Source: an uncultured Oscillospiraceae bacterium
GTDB taxonomy: Bacteria; Bacillota; Clostridia; Oscillospirales; Oscillospiraceae
Direction: 5' to 3'
DNA: 64,000 nucleotides
NCBI GenBank assembly: GCA_949494735.1
Contig: CATABD010000001.1
Coordinates: 1 to 64,000 of the forward strand
A program made the position numbers and the translations under genes. The notes under the pieces are model-generated. The model was not told where the DNA came from and made no database searches. It saw only the letters and a program-made list of their open reading frames with translations. Shown here piece after piece: positions 16,965 through 24,231 of the stretch (its first letter is position 1; every line of letters begins with the position of its first letter).

Positions 16965-17741
16965 CTATATCAAATCGGTTCTGAACTTGGGCAGAAGCGC
17001 CGCCTTGCGCTCCCGCTCCAGCACATCGCCGTATTTTCCTTTTTGAACGTCGTCCAGCACACGTCCGTCGCTCATGGTAATCACCCTGCGGCGCAGAATG
17101 TTCACATATTGGCTGTCGTGGGTGGCCATGATGACCGTAGTTCCCTTTTGATTGATGTCGTTGAGCAGGTGGAGGGTATCCCAGATACAGTCGTCATCCA
17201 GGTTGGCAGTAATCTCATCCAAAACCAGGATGGGCGGGCTGCCGATCATGGCCCGCGCCAGTTCCACCCGGCGGCACTGGCCGATGGACAGTTCTACGGG
17301 GTACTTGGGTTCCGCGCCCCGCATTCCCACAAGGCCCAGCACCTTTTTGACCCGGATATCCACCAGCCTGGGGTTTTCCTTGCCCAAGGCGATCTGGGAA
17401 GCCAGCGCCAAATTCTCCCCCACGGTCTTTTTGCGGATAAGGGTAGGATCCTGCCAGATCTTTCCGAACAGAATTGCCGCCCGGTTCCGGCTGAGCTTCA
17501 TTACGCCGTTCAGGTCTTTGTGGTCCACATACACCTTGCCCCGGCTGGGCTTTGTCTGCCCGGTAATCAGCCGCAGCAGGGTGCTCTTTCCCGCGCCGCT
17601 GCCGCCGACCACAAAGACAAATTCCCCCTGCCGGATGGTCAGGGCCACATCCTCCACGCCCTTGTCCTGATGGACCGCGTTGCGCCTCCTGCGGCTGCGC
17701 CTATAAAATTTTGAAACGTTCTCTAACTCAATGGTGGGCAT
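16965..17741 (-). CDS. Orphan FtsE-like ABC ATPase
   Basis: A 258-residue ABC ATPase with the FtsE layout: begins IELENVSKFY, Walker A GGSGAGKST (46-54), Q-loop IWQDPTLIRKKTVGENLA, signature LSIGQCRRVELARA, Walker B PILVLDEITANLD, H-loop ATHD, and the C-terminal RVITMSDGRVLDD typical of FtsE. The signature has Ile in place of the first Gly of LSGGQ, and FtsE itself is usually about 230 residues. A basic insert (RRSRRRRN) lies before the Walker A. No FtsX or other membrane subunit is adjacent; the chemoreceptor gene follows. AGGAGAAGCC precedes the ATG. Confidence 0.75.
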   Translation of the reverse strand: MPTIELENVSKFYRRSRRRRNAVHQDKGVEDVALTIRQGEFVFVVGGSGAGKSTLLRLITGQTKPSRGKVYVDHKDLNGVMKLSRNRAAILFGKIWQDPTLIRKKTVGENLALASQIALGKENPRLVDIRVKKVLGLVGMRGAEPKYPVELSIGQCRRVELARAMIGSPPILVLDEITANLDDDCIWDTLHLLNDINQKGTTVIMATHDSQYVNILRRRVITMSDGRVLDDVQKGKYGDVLERERKAALLPKFRTDLI

Positions 17742-17780
17742 AGGCTTCTCCTGGCATTGGTTGCAATATGAATCTTTCCA

Positions 17781-17808
17781 TTGAAAAAAGCTCGATTTCT
17801 GTTATAAT
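17781..17808 (+). promoter_or_regulatory. Sigma-A promoter for the C39-like peptidase gene
   Basis: TTGAAA (17781-17786), 16-base spacer, TATAAT (17803-17808). The start codon lies 37 bases downstream with GGGGAGGTGG before it. Confidence 0.8.
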
Positions 17809-17844
17809 AGGGGCATCCGTAAAATTCCGAGGGGAGGTGGGGAA

Positions 17845-18786
17845 ATGAAACGGGACGGCGGTTTCAAGCGTCCGGGTTTCAAGCTGGTCTTGATTGTACT
17901 GCTGGCGGTGCTGTGCATCGGCGCGGCGGAGCTGGCGGCCTGCAGCCATTTCGCCCCGGAGACCTACGAGCGCATCACCGCCCCGGCCCGGCAGGCGGCC
18001 GCCGCAGTGGCCGATGCCGGACGCGCCGGGCTGGATGCCGTCGGCCGGTTTTGCCGCGATACCGCCGCCTTGGCTGGCCGGGCCGTTCAAAGCGCCGCCC
18101 GCCAGGTGGCCGCTTTCTGGGAAGAACTCACCGCCCCACCCCCTCCGCCGTTGGAGCCAGAACCGGAGCTGTCCCCGCCCCCGGAGGATTCCCTTCCCCC
18201 GGCCACCGAACCGCCCCTCACCGAGGTGCTGGAGGCGGACGGGAAGCAGCTGCTCACCGGGGGGACCGTCACCGTTACTTATTTCTGCCAGTCGGACGAA
18301 ACCTGGGCCGAACAGCCCTATGGCACCGATACCATCGGCCCTTATGGCTGCGGCCCCACGGCCATGGCCATGGCCGTGGCCAGCATGACGGATACCGACA
18401 CAGACCCGGCCCAAATGGCCTCCTGGGCAGTGGATCACGGTTACTGGGCCAGGAGAAGCGGGTCCTACCACTCCATCGTCCAGGGCATTGCCCAGGACTT
18501 CGGGCTGGAGGCGGAGCCCTTCACCGGCCGCACCCCGGACGCGCTGCGCCGGGCCCTGCGCTCCAAGGACATGCTGGTGGCCCTGATGGGCAAGGGCCAC
18601 TTCACCACCGGCGGCCACTTTATTCTCATCCGGGGGGTAACCCTCAGCGGCGATGTGCTGGTGGCCGACCCTAACAGCCTGGAGCGGAGCCTCCAGACCT
18701 GGGACCCCCAGCTCATCCTGGATGAGCTGTCCTCCGCCCGGGATCACGGGGCGCCGCTCTGGATTCTGTCGGCTCCCCGCGCCTGA
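17845..18786 (+). CDS. Membrane-anchored C39-like cysteine peptidase
   Basis: A 313-residue protein. Residues 11-32 form a membrane anchor or uncleaved signal helix; residues 33-130 are an Ala-rich helical stretch and a Pro/Glu-rich spacer; residues 143-313 are a Peptidase_C39_2-like domain with Q149 (YFCQSDETWA), the catalytic Cys C169 (GPYGCGPTAMAM), H258 (GGHFILIRG) and D275 (VADPNS). The domain family includes peptidases and amidases acting outside the cytoplasm, often with unknown substrates. Monocistronic with its own promoter; divergent from the FtsE-like gene. A shared terminator separates it from the fliD cluster. Confidence 0.8.
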   Translation: MKRDGGFKRPGFKLVLIVLLAVLCIGAAELAACSHFAPETYERITAPARQAAAAVADAGRAGLDAVGRFCRDTAALAGRAVQSAARQVAAFWEELTAPPPPPLEPEPELSPPPEDSLPPATEPPLTEVLEADGKQLLTGGTVTVTYFCQSDETWAEQPYGTDTIGPYGCGPTAMAMAVASMTDTDTDPAQMASWAVDHGYWARRSGSYHSIVQGIAQDFGLEAEPFTGRTPDALRRALRSKDMLVALMGKGHFTTGGHFILIRGVTLSGDVLVADPNSLERSLQTWDPQLILDELSSARDHGAPLWILSAPRA

Positions 18787-18801
18787 CCCTTGATTTCGCG
18801 G

Positions 18802-18837
18802 AATATCGGCCCGGTGAATCACCGGGCCGATATTTTA
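18802..18837. terminator. Bidirectional terminator
   Basis: AATATCGGCCCGGT (18802-18815) pairs perfectly with ACCGGGCCGATATT (18821-18834) around GAATC, followed by TTTATT. It serves the C39-like gene (+) and the end of the fliD-fliS operon (minus). Confidence 0.9.
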
Positions 18838-18847
18838 TTGTGTTTTG

Positions 18848-19246
18848 CTATTGATACGCGGATTTTTCCCGCGCGATCCGCTGGTTCAGCACCCGGTCCA
18901 AATCCGTCACCTGCTTGAGCCTTCGCCGGTTCAGCGCCACCTGGTCGCACAGCATTTTTACCGTCCGCCCCGCGTCGTCCCCCGCGCTCCCGCCGTTGAG
19001 GATGGCGGCCAGCTGCCCGGCCTCTTCCCGGTCGTCCAGCGCCTCCAGCTGTTCCCGAAGCGCCTTGTCCGCCGCCTGGAGCTTGCCCAGCGGCTCCTCC
19101 CGCATGGCGATCAGCATCTGGGTGCTCACCTGGTCGTTGCGGTCAATGGACTCCCCCAGCTGCCGGGTCAGGTCGAGCAGCTCATTGAGCAGGTTCCCCG
19201 TCCGTTTCATCTGGACCAGGGCGTCCATCACCGTTTTTTCCTCCAT
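18848..19246 (-). CDS. FliT/FlgN-like helical flagellar protein
   Basis: A 132-residue, all-helical protein (LVQMKRTGNLLNELLDLTRQLGESID ... VTDLDRVLNQRIAREKSAYQ). Its place directly after fliD-fliS is that of fliT, the chaperone of the FliD cap protein, and the length and helical pattern fit. Sequence similarity to FliT is too weak to be certain; it could be a second FlgN-type chaperone. It starts 4 bases after the fliS stop, with GGAGGGG upstream. Last gene of the operon. Confidence 0.6.
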   Translation of the reverse strand: MEEKTVMDALVQMKRTGNLLNELLDLTRQLGESIDRNDQVSTQMLIAMREEPLGKLQAADKALREQLEALDDREEAGQLAAILNGGSAGDDAGRTVKMLCDQVALNRRRLKQVTDLDRVLNQRIAREKSAYQ

Positions 19247-19249
19247 GGC

Positions 19250-19678
19250 TCACCCCTCCGCTCCGGCGCCCGCCGGGGCGGCCTCAGCCCCGGCCAGCTC
19301 CTGTCCGGCGGTCTTGTTGGCCTCCCGGAAGGTGTCGCGCAGCTCGTTCACCATGGTCTTGACCCGGTCCAGCTCAGTCCTGTTCCGCCCGGCTTTCACC
19401 CGGTTGAGCTCAAAGCTGAAGTAGTCATACAGGCGGTTCAGGTTCCGGCTGATGGGATATTGCATATCCAGGGTGTCGTCCAGATAGCGGATAATGTCCA
19501 GGCTTCGGTCCACACTCGCCTCAAACAAGTCGTAGTCCGCCTTGTCCAGGGCCAGGCCCGCCCGGAGCAGCCGCTTAACCAGCTCGTCGTACAACAGCAG
19601 CAGCAGCTCGCCCTGGGACATCTCATTAATCCCCTGCTCCTTATAGCCCTGGTAGCCCTGGTAGCCTTTGAAATCCAT
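19250..19678 (-). CDS. fliS: Flagellin export chaperone FliS
   Basis: A 142-residue FliS: GYKEQGINEMSQGELLLLLYDELVKRLLRA (in the family this first conserved block binds the flagellin C-terminus), then SLDIIRYLDDTLDMQYPISRNLNRLYDYFSFEL. It prevents early flagellin polymerisation in the cytoplasm and is also an interaction partner of FliW in Bacillus. The last 20 residues are an Ala/Gly-rich tail, and the N-terminus has a short GYQ repeat. Located between fliD and the FliT-like gene. AAGGAGT precedes the ATG. Confidence 0.95.
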   Translation of the reverse strand: MDFKGYQGYQGYKEQGINEMSQGELLLLLYDELVKRLLRAGLALDKADYDLFEASVDRSLDIIRYLDDTLDMQYPISRNLNRLYDYFSFELNRVKAGRNRTELDRVKTMVNELRDTFREANKTAGQELAGAEAAPAGAGAEG

Positions 19679-19708
19679 GCTTGACTCCTTCTTGGTCGGT
19701 GTTTTGGG

Positions 19709-22546
19709 TTAGTAACCGCCCTGCCCGCCCATCAGGCCCATCATCGCGGAGGTCTGGGAGTTCATCTCGGCGATCAGCTGTTCCAGGCGGCTGAACTTGG
19801 TGGTGTAGCGGTCAATCTGGGCGGACATCTTATCCGTCCAGCGGTCAATCTGGCTGTCGATGCTGTCCATCTGGCTCTTCAGGCTGTTGCTGTTCAGGGA
19901 GGTGGGCGCCTTTATGGAGCCCGCCCGGGTAATCAGCACGCCCTTGGGCTCGCCGGTGGTCTTGACATAGTTGTTCAGGGTGTTCTGCATGGTCTGCATC
20001 AGCCCGTCGCTGGAGGAGCCGCCCTCGCGGGTCTTGGTGAAAGCGGTGCGCACCTTGTCCGGGTCGCTCTCCAGGGCGGCGCGCAGCTTATCCTCGTCCA
20101 GGCTGATGGTGGTCATGCCGTTGCTGTAGCTGGTGCCGATGCCGATCTCCCGCAGGGTCTGGCCGTCCGCGCCGCCGGGGGTAATGGCGGAGAGCAGCTT
20201 GCTGTACATGCTGGACAGGGTGGAGTCGCCGAACAAAATGCCCTGCTTGGCCTTCTCGTTATAGGCCTTCAGCTCGCTCTCGGAGTACTGGTCCTCCTGC
20301 TCGGCGGTGAGCGGGTCATAGCGCGCGCCGTTGGACTTCTGGGCGGGCATGGTGGAGTAGGCATTCTTGATCTCGGTGGCCATCTCGTTGTAGTCGTTGA
20401 CAAACTCCCGGATCACGTCCACGATCTTGTCCGTGTCGGTGGTGGTGGTAAAGCTGATGGCCTCCTCGGGCTTGCCGTCCTTGTCCACGCCGGTGGTGAA
20501 TTCGCCCTTCACGTTGATGGTCAGCCCGTCGATGTCGAAGCTGTTGCTGGCCCGGGTGAGGTTCTCAAACCGCTTGCCGTTGATCTCCACGTCCATGATG
20601 GCGTCCTGCCCGGCGGTGTAGGATGCGCCAAAGTCAGGGAGATCATATTCTTTGTCATTATTATTCCTGTCCACCATCTTAAAGTCAACCGTCTTGCCGG
20701 TCCTATCGTTGATTACTTTAATCTGGCCTGTGAGTTCATCATAGGACGCAGTCATATCCCAATTCAGCGTAAGATCTGAGTTCAGCTCATCCACAACATC
20801 CTGTATCGTGCTGTTCTCATTAAGTGCGCCATAACTGTATATACCCACGCCCTCTATCTGGAAGCCAAGATCATTCCCCGCCGCCACAAAACCATAGACA
20901 TCGGAAAACTTATCATTAACGCTACGGCCCTGGGCATTGGCAAACATACTCTTGGCCAGCCCGCCGAACTCGATCTTGCTGTTGGCCCCCGTCTCGGTGG
21001 CGGTGAACTTGAACTCGTTGGTCAGCTTGGAGTAGCTCACCTTCACCCCCGCGTTGACGTTGGAGTTGATGGAGTTCATCAGGTTCTCCAGGGTGGTGTC
21101 CTCGGTGACGTTGATGTGGGCCCCGTTGATCTCAAAGTCATACAGCGCCTTGCCGTCGTTATCCACCCGGTAGCCGTCCTTGTCCACCCGGTTGCCCGCC
21201 TTGTCCAGGTAGTAGGAGGTGCCGTCGGCGCGCTTGTGTTCCGTGGCGCCCCCCGCCCCCTTCAGGCGGTTTTCCTGGGTGAAAATATCCCCGCCCTTAT
21301 CGCCGAAAATGTCGGACAGCTTTTTGGCCGGATTGATGAAGTTGGAATCCCCGCTCTCAAAGCCCAGCGCCTCCGCGGCGGAGCCGCCCAGGCTCAGGGT
21401 GGAGCCCTCCTTGGTCTTAAAGGACAGCTTGCCGTCTTTGTTGTCCACCGAGATTTTGCCCTTGCCGAAAGCGTCGTCCAGCTCGGCCTGGAGGGCGTCC
21501 TTGAAAGCGGTGTTCTTCTGTTCGTCGGTGGCGTCGGGTTTGTCCTTCAGCAGCTCCTCCGCCCTCTCCATCACCTCGGACATGCTGATCCGCTTGGTGG
21601 TGCCGTTGAAGGTGACGCCCAGCTCCTTGCCGTCGGACCACTTGCCGTCCTCGCTGCGGGTGCCGCCCAGGTATTCGCTGGCGGCCATCTTCTTGGTCAG
21701 GTCGCTGGGGGCCTTCATAACGTCCTTGCCCCCGCCCTTGCCCGTGTATGCCTCGATTTTGCCGCTGGCGCTGCTGATCTCCACATTGTTGCCGTTCCCC
21801 AGCCCATCCTTGAACTTGATAACGCCGGTCGGGTCCACCTCCACCTTGATGGCCTTGTCCGCGGTGGTGGTCTCCTGGAAGCCGTTCTTGGTATAGGTGT
21901 AGGTGATCTCGCCCAGCTTCTTGTTGATGGCGTTGGCCAGCTTCTCCGCGCTGCTGGCCCCCTCCATCTCGTTCAGGTTTTCCAGCTCGTCAAAGCTGAT
22001 GTCGAAGGTGGCGCCGTTGGTGCCGCCGTACTGGAAGGAGAGGGTGCCGGACACGGTGCTCACATCCAGGCTCTTGGTGACGTCGAAGTCCTTGCCCGTG
22101 ACGGAGGACATATCCCCCAGGCCCCCGCCCAGGCCGGAAACGGTATAGGTGGCGGCCTTGGCCATCTGCTTCACGCCGTTGATCTTGATGTCGCTGGTCG
22201 TCTTGCCGCTGGCGGTAATCTTGTCCTTATAGGTGCCGTTGACGGTGGTGTTCACCGCGCTGTTGAAAAAACTCTGGCTGAGCAGGTTGGTCTTGGAGGA
22301 GTAGGACGTATACTTGTTGTTGAAGTTCACCGCCTTGTCGATGATGCTGCGGTATGCCTCCTGCTGCCACTCAATTTTGGTGCGCCTCTTCACCAGGTTT
22401 TCAATTTTCAGCTTGATGCCGGAGACCGCGTTTTCAATCATGGACTCGGTGTCCATGCCGCTGGCCAGGCCGCTGAGCACGTTCCGATTCCCATAGATAC
22501 TGCTGGTATTGTAGCTGCTGTTACTTAAACTGGTAATAGATGCCAT
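19709..22546 (-). CDS. fliD: Flagellar cap protein FliD (HAP2), enlarged
   Basis: A 945-residue cap protein. The N-terminal FliD domain (SGLASGMDTESMIENAVSG near 22-40 and KIEWQQEAYRSIIDKAVNFN) and the C-terminal domain (VREFVNDYNEMATEI ... MSAQIDRYTTKFSRLEQLIAEMNSQTSAMMGL) are intact. Known FliD proteins are commonly 450-700 residues, so the middle has grown. The segment for about residues 529-639 (20630-20960) is clearly more AT-rich than its flanks. ATG at 22546 is chosen for the AGGAGCGG site before it; an upstream in-frame ATG at 22594 has no site. It pentamerises at the filament tip and folds exported flagellin. Transcribed from a sigma-28 promoter. Confidence 0.95.
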   Translation of the reverse strand: MASITSLSNSSYNTSSIYGNRNVLSGLASGMDTESMIENAVSGIKLKIENLVKRRTKIEWQQEAYRSIIDKAVNFNNKYTSYSSKTNLLSQSFFNSAVNTTVNGTYKDKITASGKTTSDIKINGVKQMAKAATYTVSGLGGGLGDMSSVTGKDFDVTKSLDVSTVSGTLSFQYGGTNGATFDISFDELENLNEMEGASSAEKLANAINKKLGEITYTYTKNGFQETTTADKAIKVEVDPTGVIKFKDGLGNGNNVEISSASGKIEAYTGKGGGKDVMKAPSDLTKKMAASEYLGGTRSEDGKWSDGKELGVTFNGTTKRISMSEVMERAEELLKDKPDATDEQKNTAFKDALQAELDDAFGKGKISVDNKDGKLSFKTKEGSTLSLGGSAAEALGFESGDSNFINPAKKLSDIFGDKGGDIFTQENRLKGAGGATEHKRADGTSYYLDKAGNRVDKDGYRVDNDGKALYDFEINGAHINVTEDTTLENLMNSINSNVNAGVKVSYSKLTNEFKFTATETGANSKIEFGGLAKSMFANAQGRSVNDKFSDVYGFVAAGNDLGFQIEGVGIYSYGALNENSTIQDVVDELNSDLTLNWDMTASYDELTGQIKVINDRTGKTVDFKMVDRNNNDKEYDLPDFGASYTAGQDAIMDVEINGKRFENLTRASNSFDIDGLTINVKGEFTTGVDKDGKPEEAISFTTTTDTDKIVDVIREFVNDYNEMATEIKNAYSTMPAQKSNGARYDPLTAEQEDQYSESELKAYNEKAKQGILFGDSTLSSMYSKLLSAITPGGADGQTLREIGIGTSYSNGMTTISLDEDKLRAALESDPDKVRTAFTKTREGGSSSDGLMQTMQNTLNNYVKTTGEPKGVLITRAGSIKAPTSLNSNSLKSQMDSIDSQIDRWTDKMSAQIDRYTTKFSRLEQLIAEMNSQTSAMMGLMGGQGGY

Positions 22547-22660
22547 GCTGAACCGCTCCTTTCCAAAAAACCATGGGCAGATTGCCCTGTCCACAGCATG
22601 TTCGCCGGAGAAATTTTTAAAAATTTTTTTACAGTTTTTTCGCTGTACCTCTGTTCTTTT

Positions 22661-22687
22661 TTATCGACCTGTAGTATATTAAACTTA
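22661..22687 (-). promoter_or_regulatory. Sigma-28 promoter for fliD
   Basis: On the minus strand: TAAG (22687-22684), exactly 15 bases, GTCGATAA (22668-22661). Against TAAA-N15-GCCGATAA this is 3 of 4 and 7 of 8. It lies about 115 bases before the fliD start codon. The opposite strand holds TATATT (22675-22680), a possible -10 element for the divergent ParA gene, so the two promoters may overlap. Confidence 0.75.
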
Positions 22688-22728
22688 AGACTTTTCCCCA
22701 AGTTTTTGTGAAAGGGAGGGAATATTCC

Positions 22729-23541
22729 TTGACTCAAATCATTGCCGTCACCAACCAAAAGGGAGGCGTGGGAAAGACCACCACCTCCGCCGCTCTGGTC
22801 TGCGGCCTCCACCAGCGCGGGGCCAGGGTTCTGGGGGTGGATCTGGACCCCCAGGGCAATCTGGGCTTTAACCTGGGCCTGGACATTGGCACGGGAAGCA
22901 CCGTCTATGATGTGTTGAAGGGCGCCTGTTCCTTGGAACAGGCCATCGTATCCACAGAGTATGGGGACGTGCTGCCCTCGGACATTATGCTGTCCGCCGC
23001 CGAAGTGGAGTTCACCGTCCCCCGCCGGGAGTTCATGCTCAGCGACCAGCTCTCCACCGTCCGTTCCCAGTACGACTTCGTGATCATCGACACCCCGCCC
23101 GCCCTGAATATCCTCACCGTCAACGCCTATGTGGCTTCCCACGGGCTCATTGTCCCCATGGAGGCCGAGGTACTCAGCCTGGTGGGCATCACCCAGCTTC
23201 AGGAGACCATCGAGACCGTCCGATCCACCTACAATCCCCAGCTGAAGGTGCTGGGCATCCTTCTCAACAAGTTTAACGGCCGCCTCACCCTGTCCAAGGA
23301 CATATTGGAGCTGGCCGAGGAGGTGGCCGGCCAGCTGGGCAGCAAGGTGTTCCAGACCCGCATCCACCGGGGGGTGGGGGTGGCCATGGCCCCTGCCCAT
23401 GGGCAGACGGTGCTCACCTACCAGCCCGATTCCCGACCCGCCCAGGACTTCCTGGACATTGTGGACGCGGTGGCGGGGGACCGTTTCCCCCGGCCCAAGC
23501 CCACCTTCCGGCAGAAGTATATTTCTAAATTTTTCAACTAA
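22729..23541 (+). CDS. Orphan ParA/MinD-superfamily ATPase
   Basis: A 270-residue ATPase. Deviant Walker A with two lysines, NQKGGVGKTT (K11, K16); D40 in VDLDPQGNLG (switch I); D121 in VIIDTPPALNILTVNA (Walker B). This is the Soj/ParA pattern rather than the usual FlhG pattern (SGKGGVGKS). The C-terminus TFRQKYISKFFN is a short basic, aromatic segment like the membrane-targeting helix of MinD, which plain ParA lacks. No ParB is nearby; the partner gene, 18 bases downstream, encodes a ComFB-domain protein. TTG at 22729 is preferred because AAAGGGAGGG (22711-22720) precedes it; a GTG at 22708 would start before that site. Likely role: positioning of a cargo such as flagella or receptor arrays. 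Confidence 0.82.
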   Translation: MTQIIAVTNQKGGVGKTTTSAALVCGLHQRGARVLGVDLDPQGNLGFNLGLDIGTGSTVYDVLKGACSLEQAIVSTEYGDVLPSDIMLSAAEVEFTVPRREFMLSDQLSTVRSQYDFVIIDTPPALNILTVNAYVASHGLIVPMEAEVLSLVGITQLQETIETVRSTYNPQLKVLGILLNKFNGRLTLSKDILELAEEVAGQLGSKVFQTRIHRGVGVAMAPAHGQTVLTYQPDSRPAQDFLDIVDAVAGDRFPRPKPTFRQKYISKFFN

Positions 23542-23559
23542 GTAAGGAGTATCGCCATT

Positions 23560-24180
23560 ATGTCCAAGAACGACAAAACCAGCAAAACCGCGCGGGTGAT
23601 GAACCTGCTCAGCAAGAAGACGGACGCCGCCGCCCCCGTCCAGGAGCCGGCCCCCGCCGCCGCTGTCCCCCCCATTGTCACCTCCATGGCTCCCGATGCC
23701 GCAGTGTCGGTGCAGATCAAAAACGCCCTGGAGGACGCCCTGGAGGGCGAGCTCGCCCCCCAGCAGCCCGTGCCCCAGCCGGAACCGAAACCCCAGCCGA
23801 GCCTGGAATCGGAGCCCCAGCCTGAATCCGCCCCCACCGCCCCCGCAGGGGAGCCGCCTGTCCCAGCCGCCCCAGAGGAGCCCGCCCGCCAGTTCCTGGA
23901 GCCGGAAAACCCCGGCTACATCAACGTGATGCAGGTCCTGGTGGAGGAGAAAGCCCCCAAGTATGTGCAGATGTTCGGCCTCTGCACCTGCAAGCGATGC
24001 ATGGAAGACGTAAAGGCCTACACCCTCAACCACCTGCCCCCTAAGTACGTGGTGCTGGAACCCAATGACCGGGTGCCCCGTCTGACGGTATATGAGGGCA
24101 AGTTCAGCAGCGACATCACCGCCCAGCTGCTTCAGGCGTGCAAGGCGGTCCATGAGACCCCTCACCACAGCCGGGCCTGA
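23560..24180 (+). CDS. ComFB-domain protein with basic N-terminal peptide
   Basis: A 206-residue protein in three parts. Residues 1-21 are a basic, potentially helical peptide (MSKNDKTSKTARVMNLLSKK). Residues 22-115 are a Pro/Ala/Glu-rich, probably disordered linker with one short helix. Residues 118-206 are a ComFB domain (late competence protein family, PF10719) with the metal-binding pattern LCTCKRCMEDVKAYTLNHLPPKY (C142, C144, C147). I recall reports that ComFB proteins bind cyclic dinucleotides; that is outside knowledge, not shown here. The layout of basic peptide, linker and binding domain is like ParA-activating adaptors such as ParB. Co-transcribed with the ATPase. Confidence 0.8.
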   Translation: MSKNDKTSKTARVMNLLSKKTDAAAPVQEPAPAAAVPPIVTSMAPDAAVSVQIKNALEDALEGELAPQQPVPQPEPKPQPSLESEPQPESAPTAPAGEPPVPAAPEEPARQFLEPENPGYINVMQVLVEEKAPKYVQMFGLCTCKRCMEDVKAYTLNHLPPKYVVLEPNDRVPRLTVYEGKFSSDITAQLLQACKAVHETPHHSRA

Positions 24181-24187
24181 GAAAATC

Positions 24188-24227
24188 AAAAACTCTGGCG
24201 GATGGATATCCATCCGCCAGAGTTTTT
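24188..24227. terminator. Bidirectional terminator
   Basis: A perfect 40-base palindrome with arms of 20 bases centred at 24207/24208 (left arm begins AAAAACTCTGGCGG), with T7 on the + side and T5 on the minus side. It ends the ParA-ComFB transcript and the 27-kb flagellar operon, whose last gene stops at 24232. Confidence 0.95.
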
Positions 24228-24231
24228 TTGA

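Noticed and set aside
18802..18834. GCCGATAT on the + strand, like a sigma-28 -10
   Set aside because: It is one arm of a perfect terminator hairpin and has no gene downstream on that strand. Further copies at about 28349 and 34646 lie inside coding sequence.
22708..23541. Calling the ParA-like ATPase FlhG
   Set aside because: Its Walker A and switch I read like Soj/ParA, it is not next to flhF, and its partner is a ComFB protein; functional replacement remains possible and is listed as a finding.
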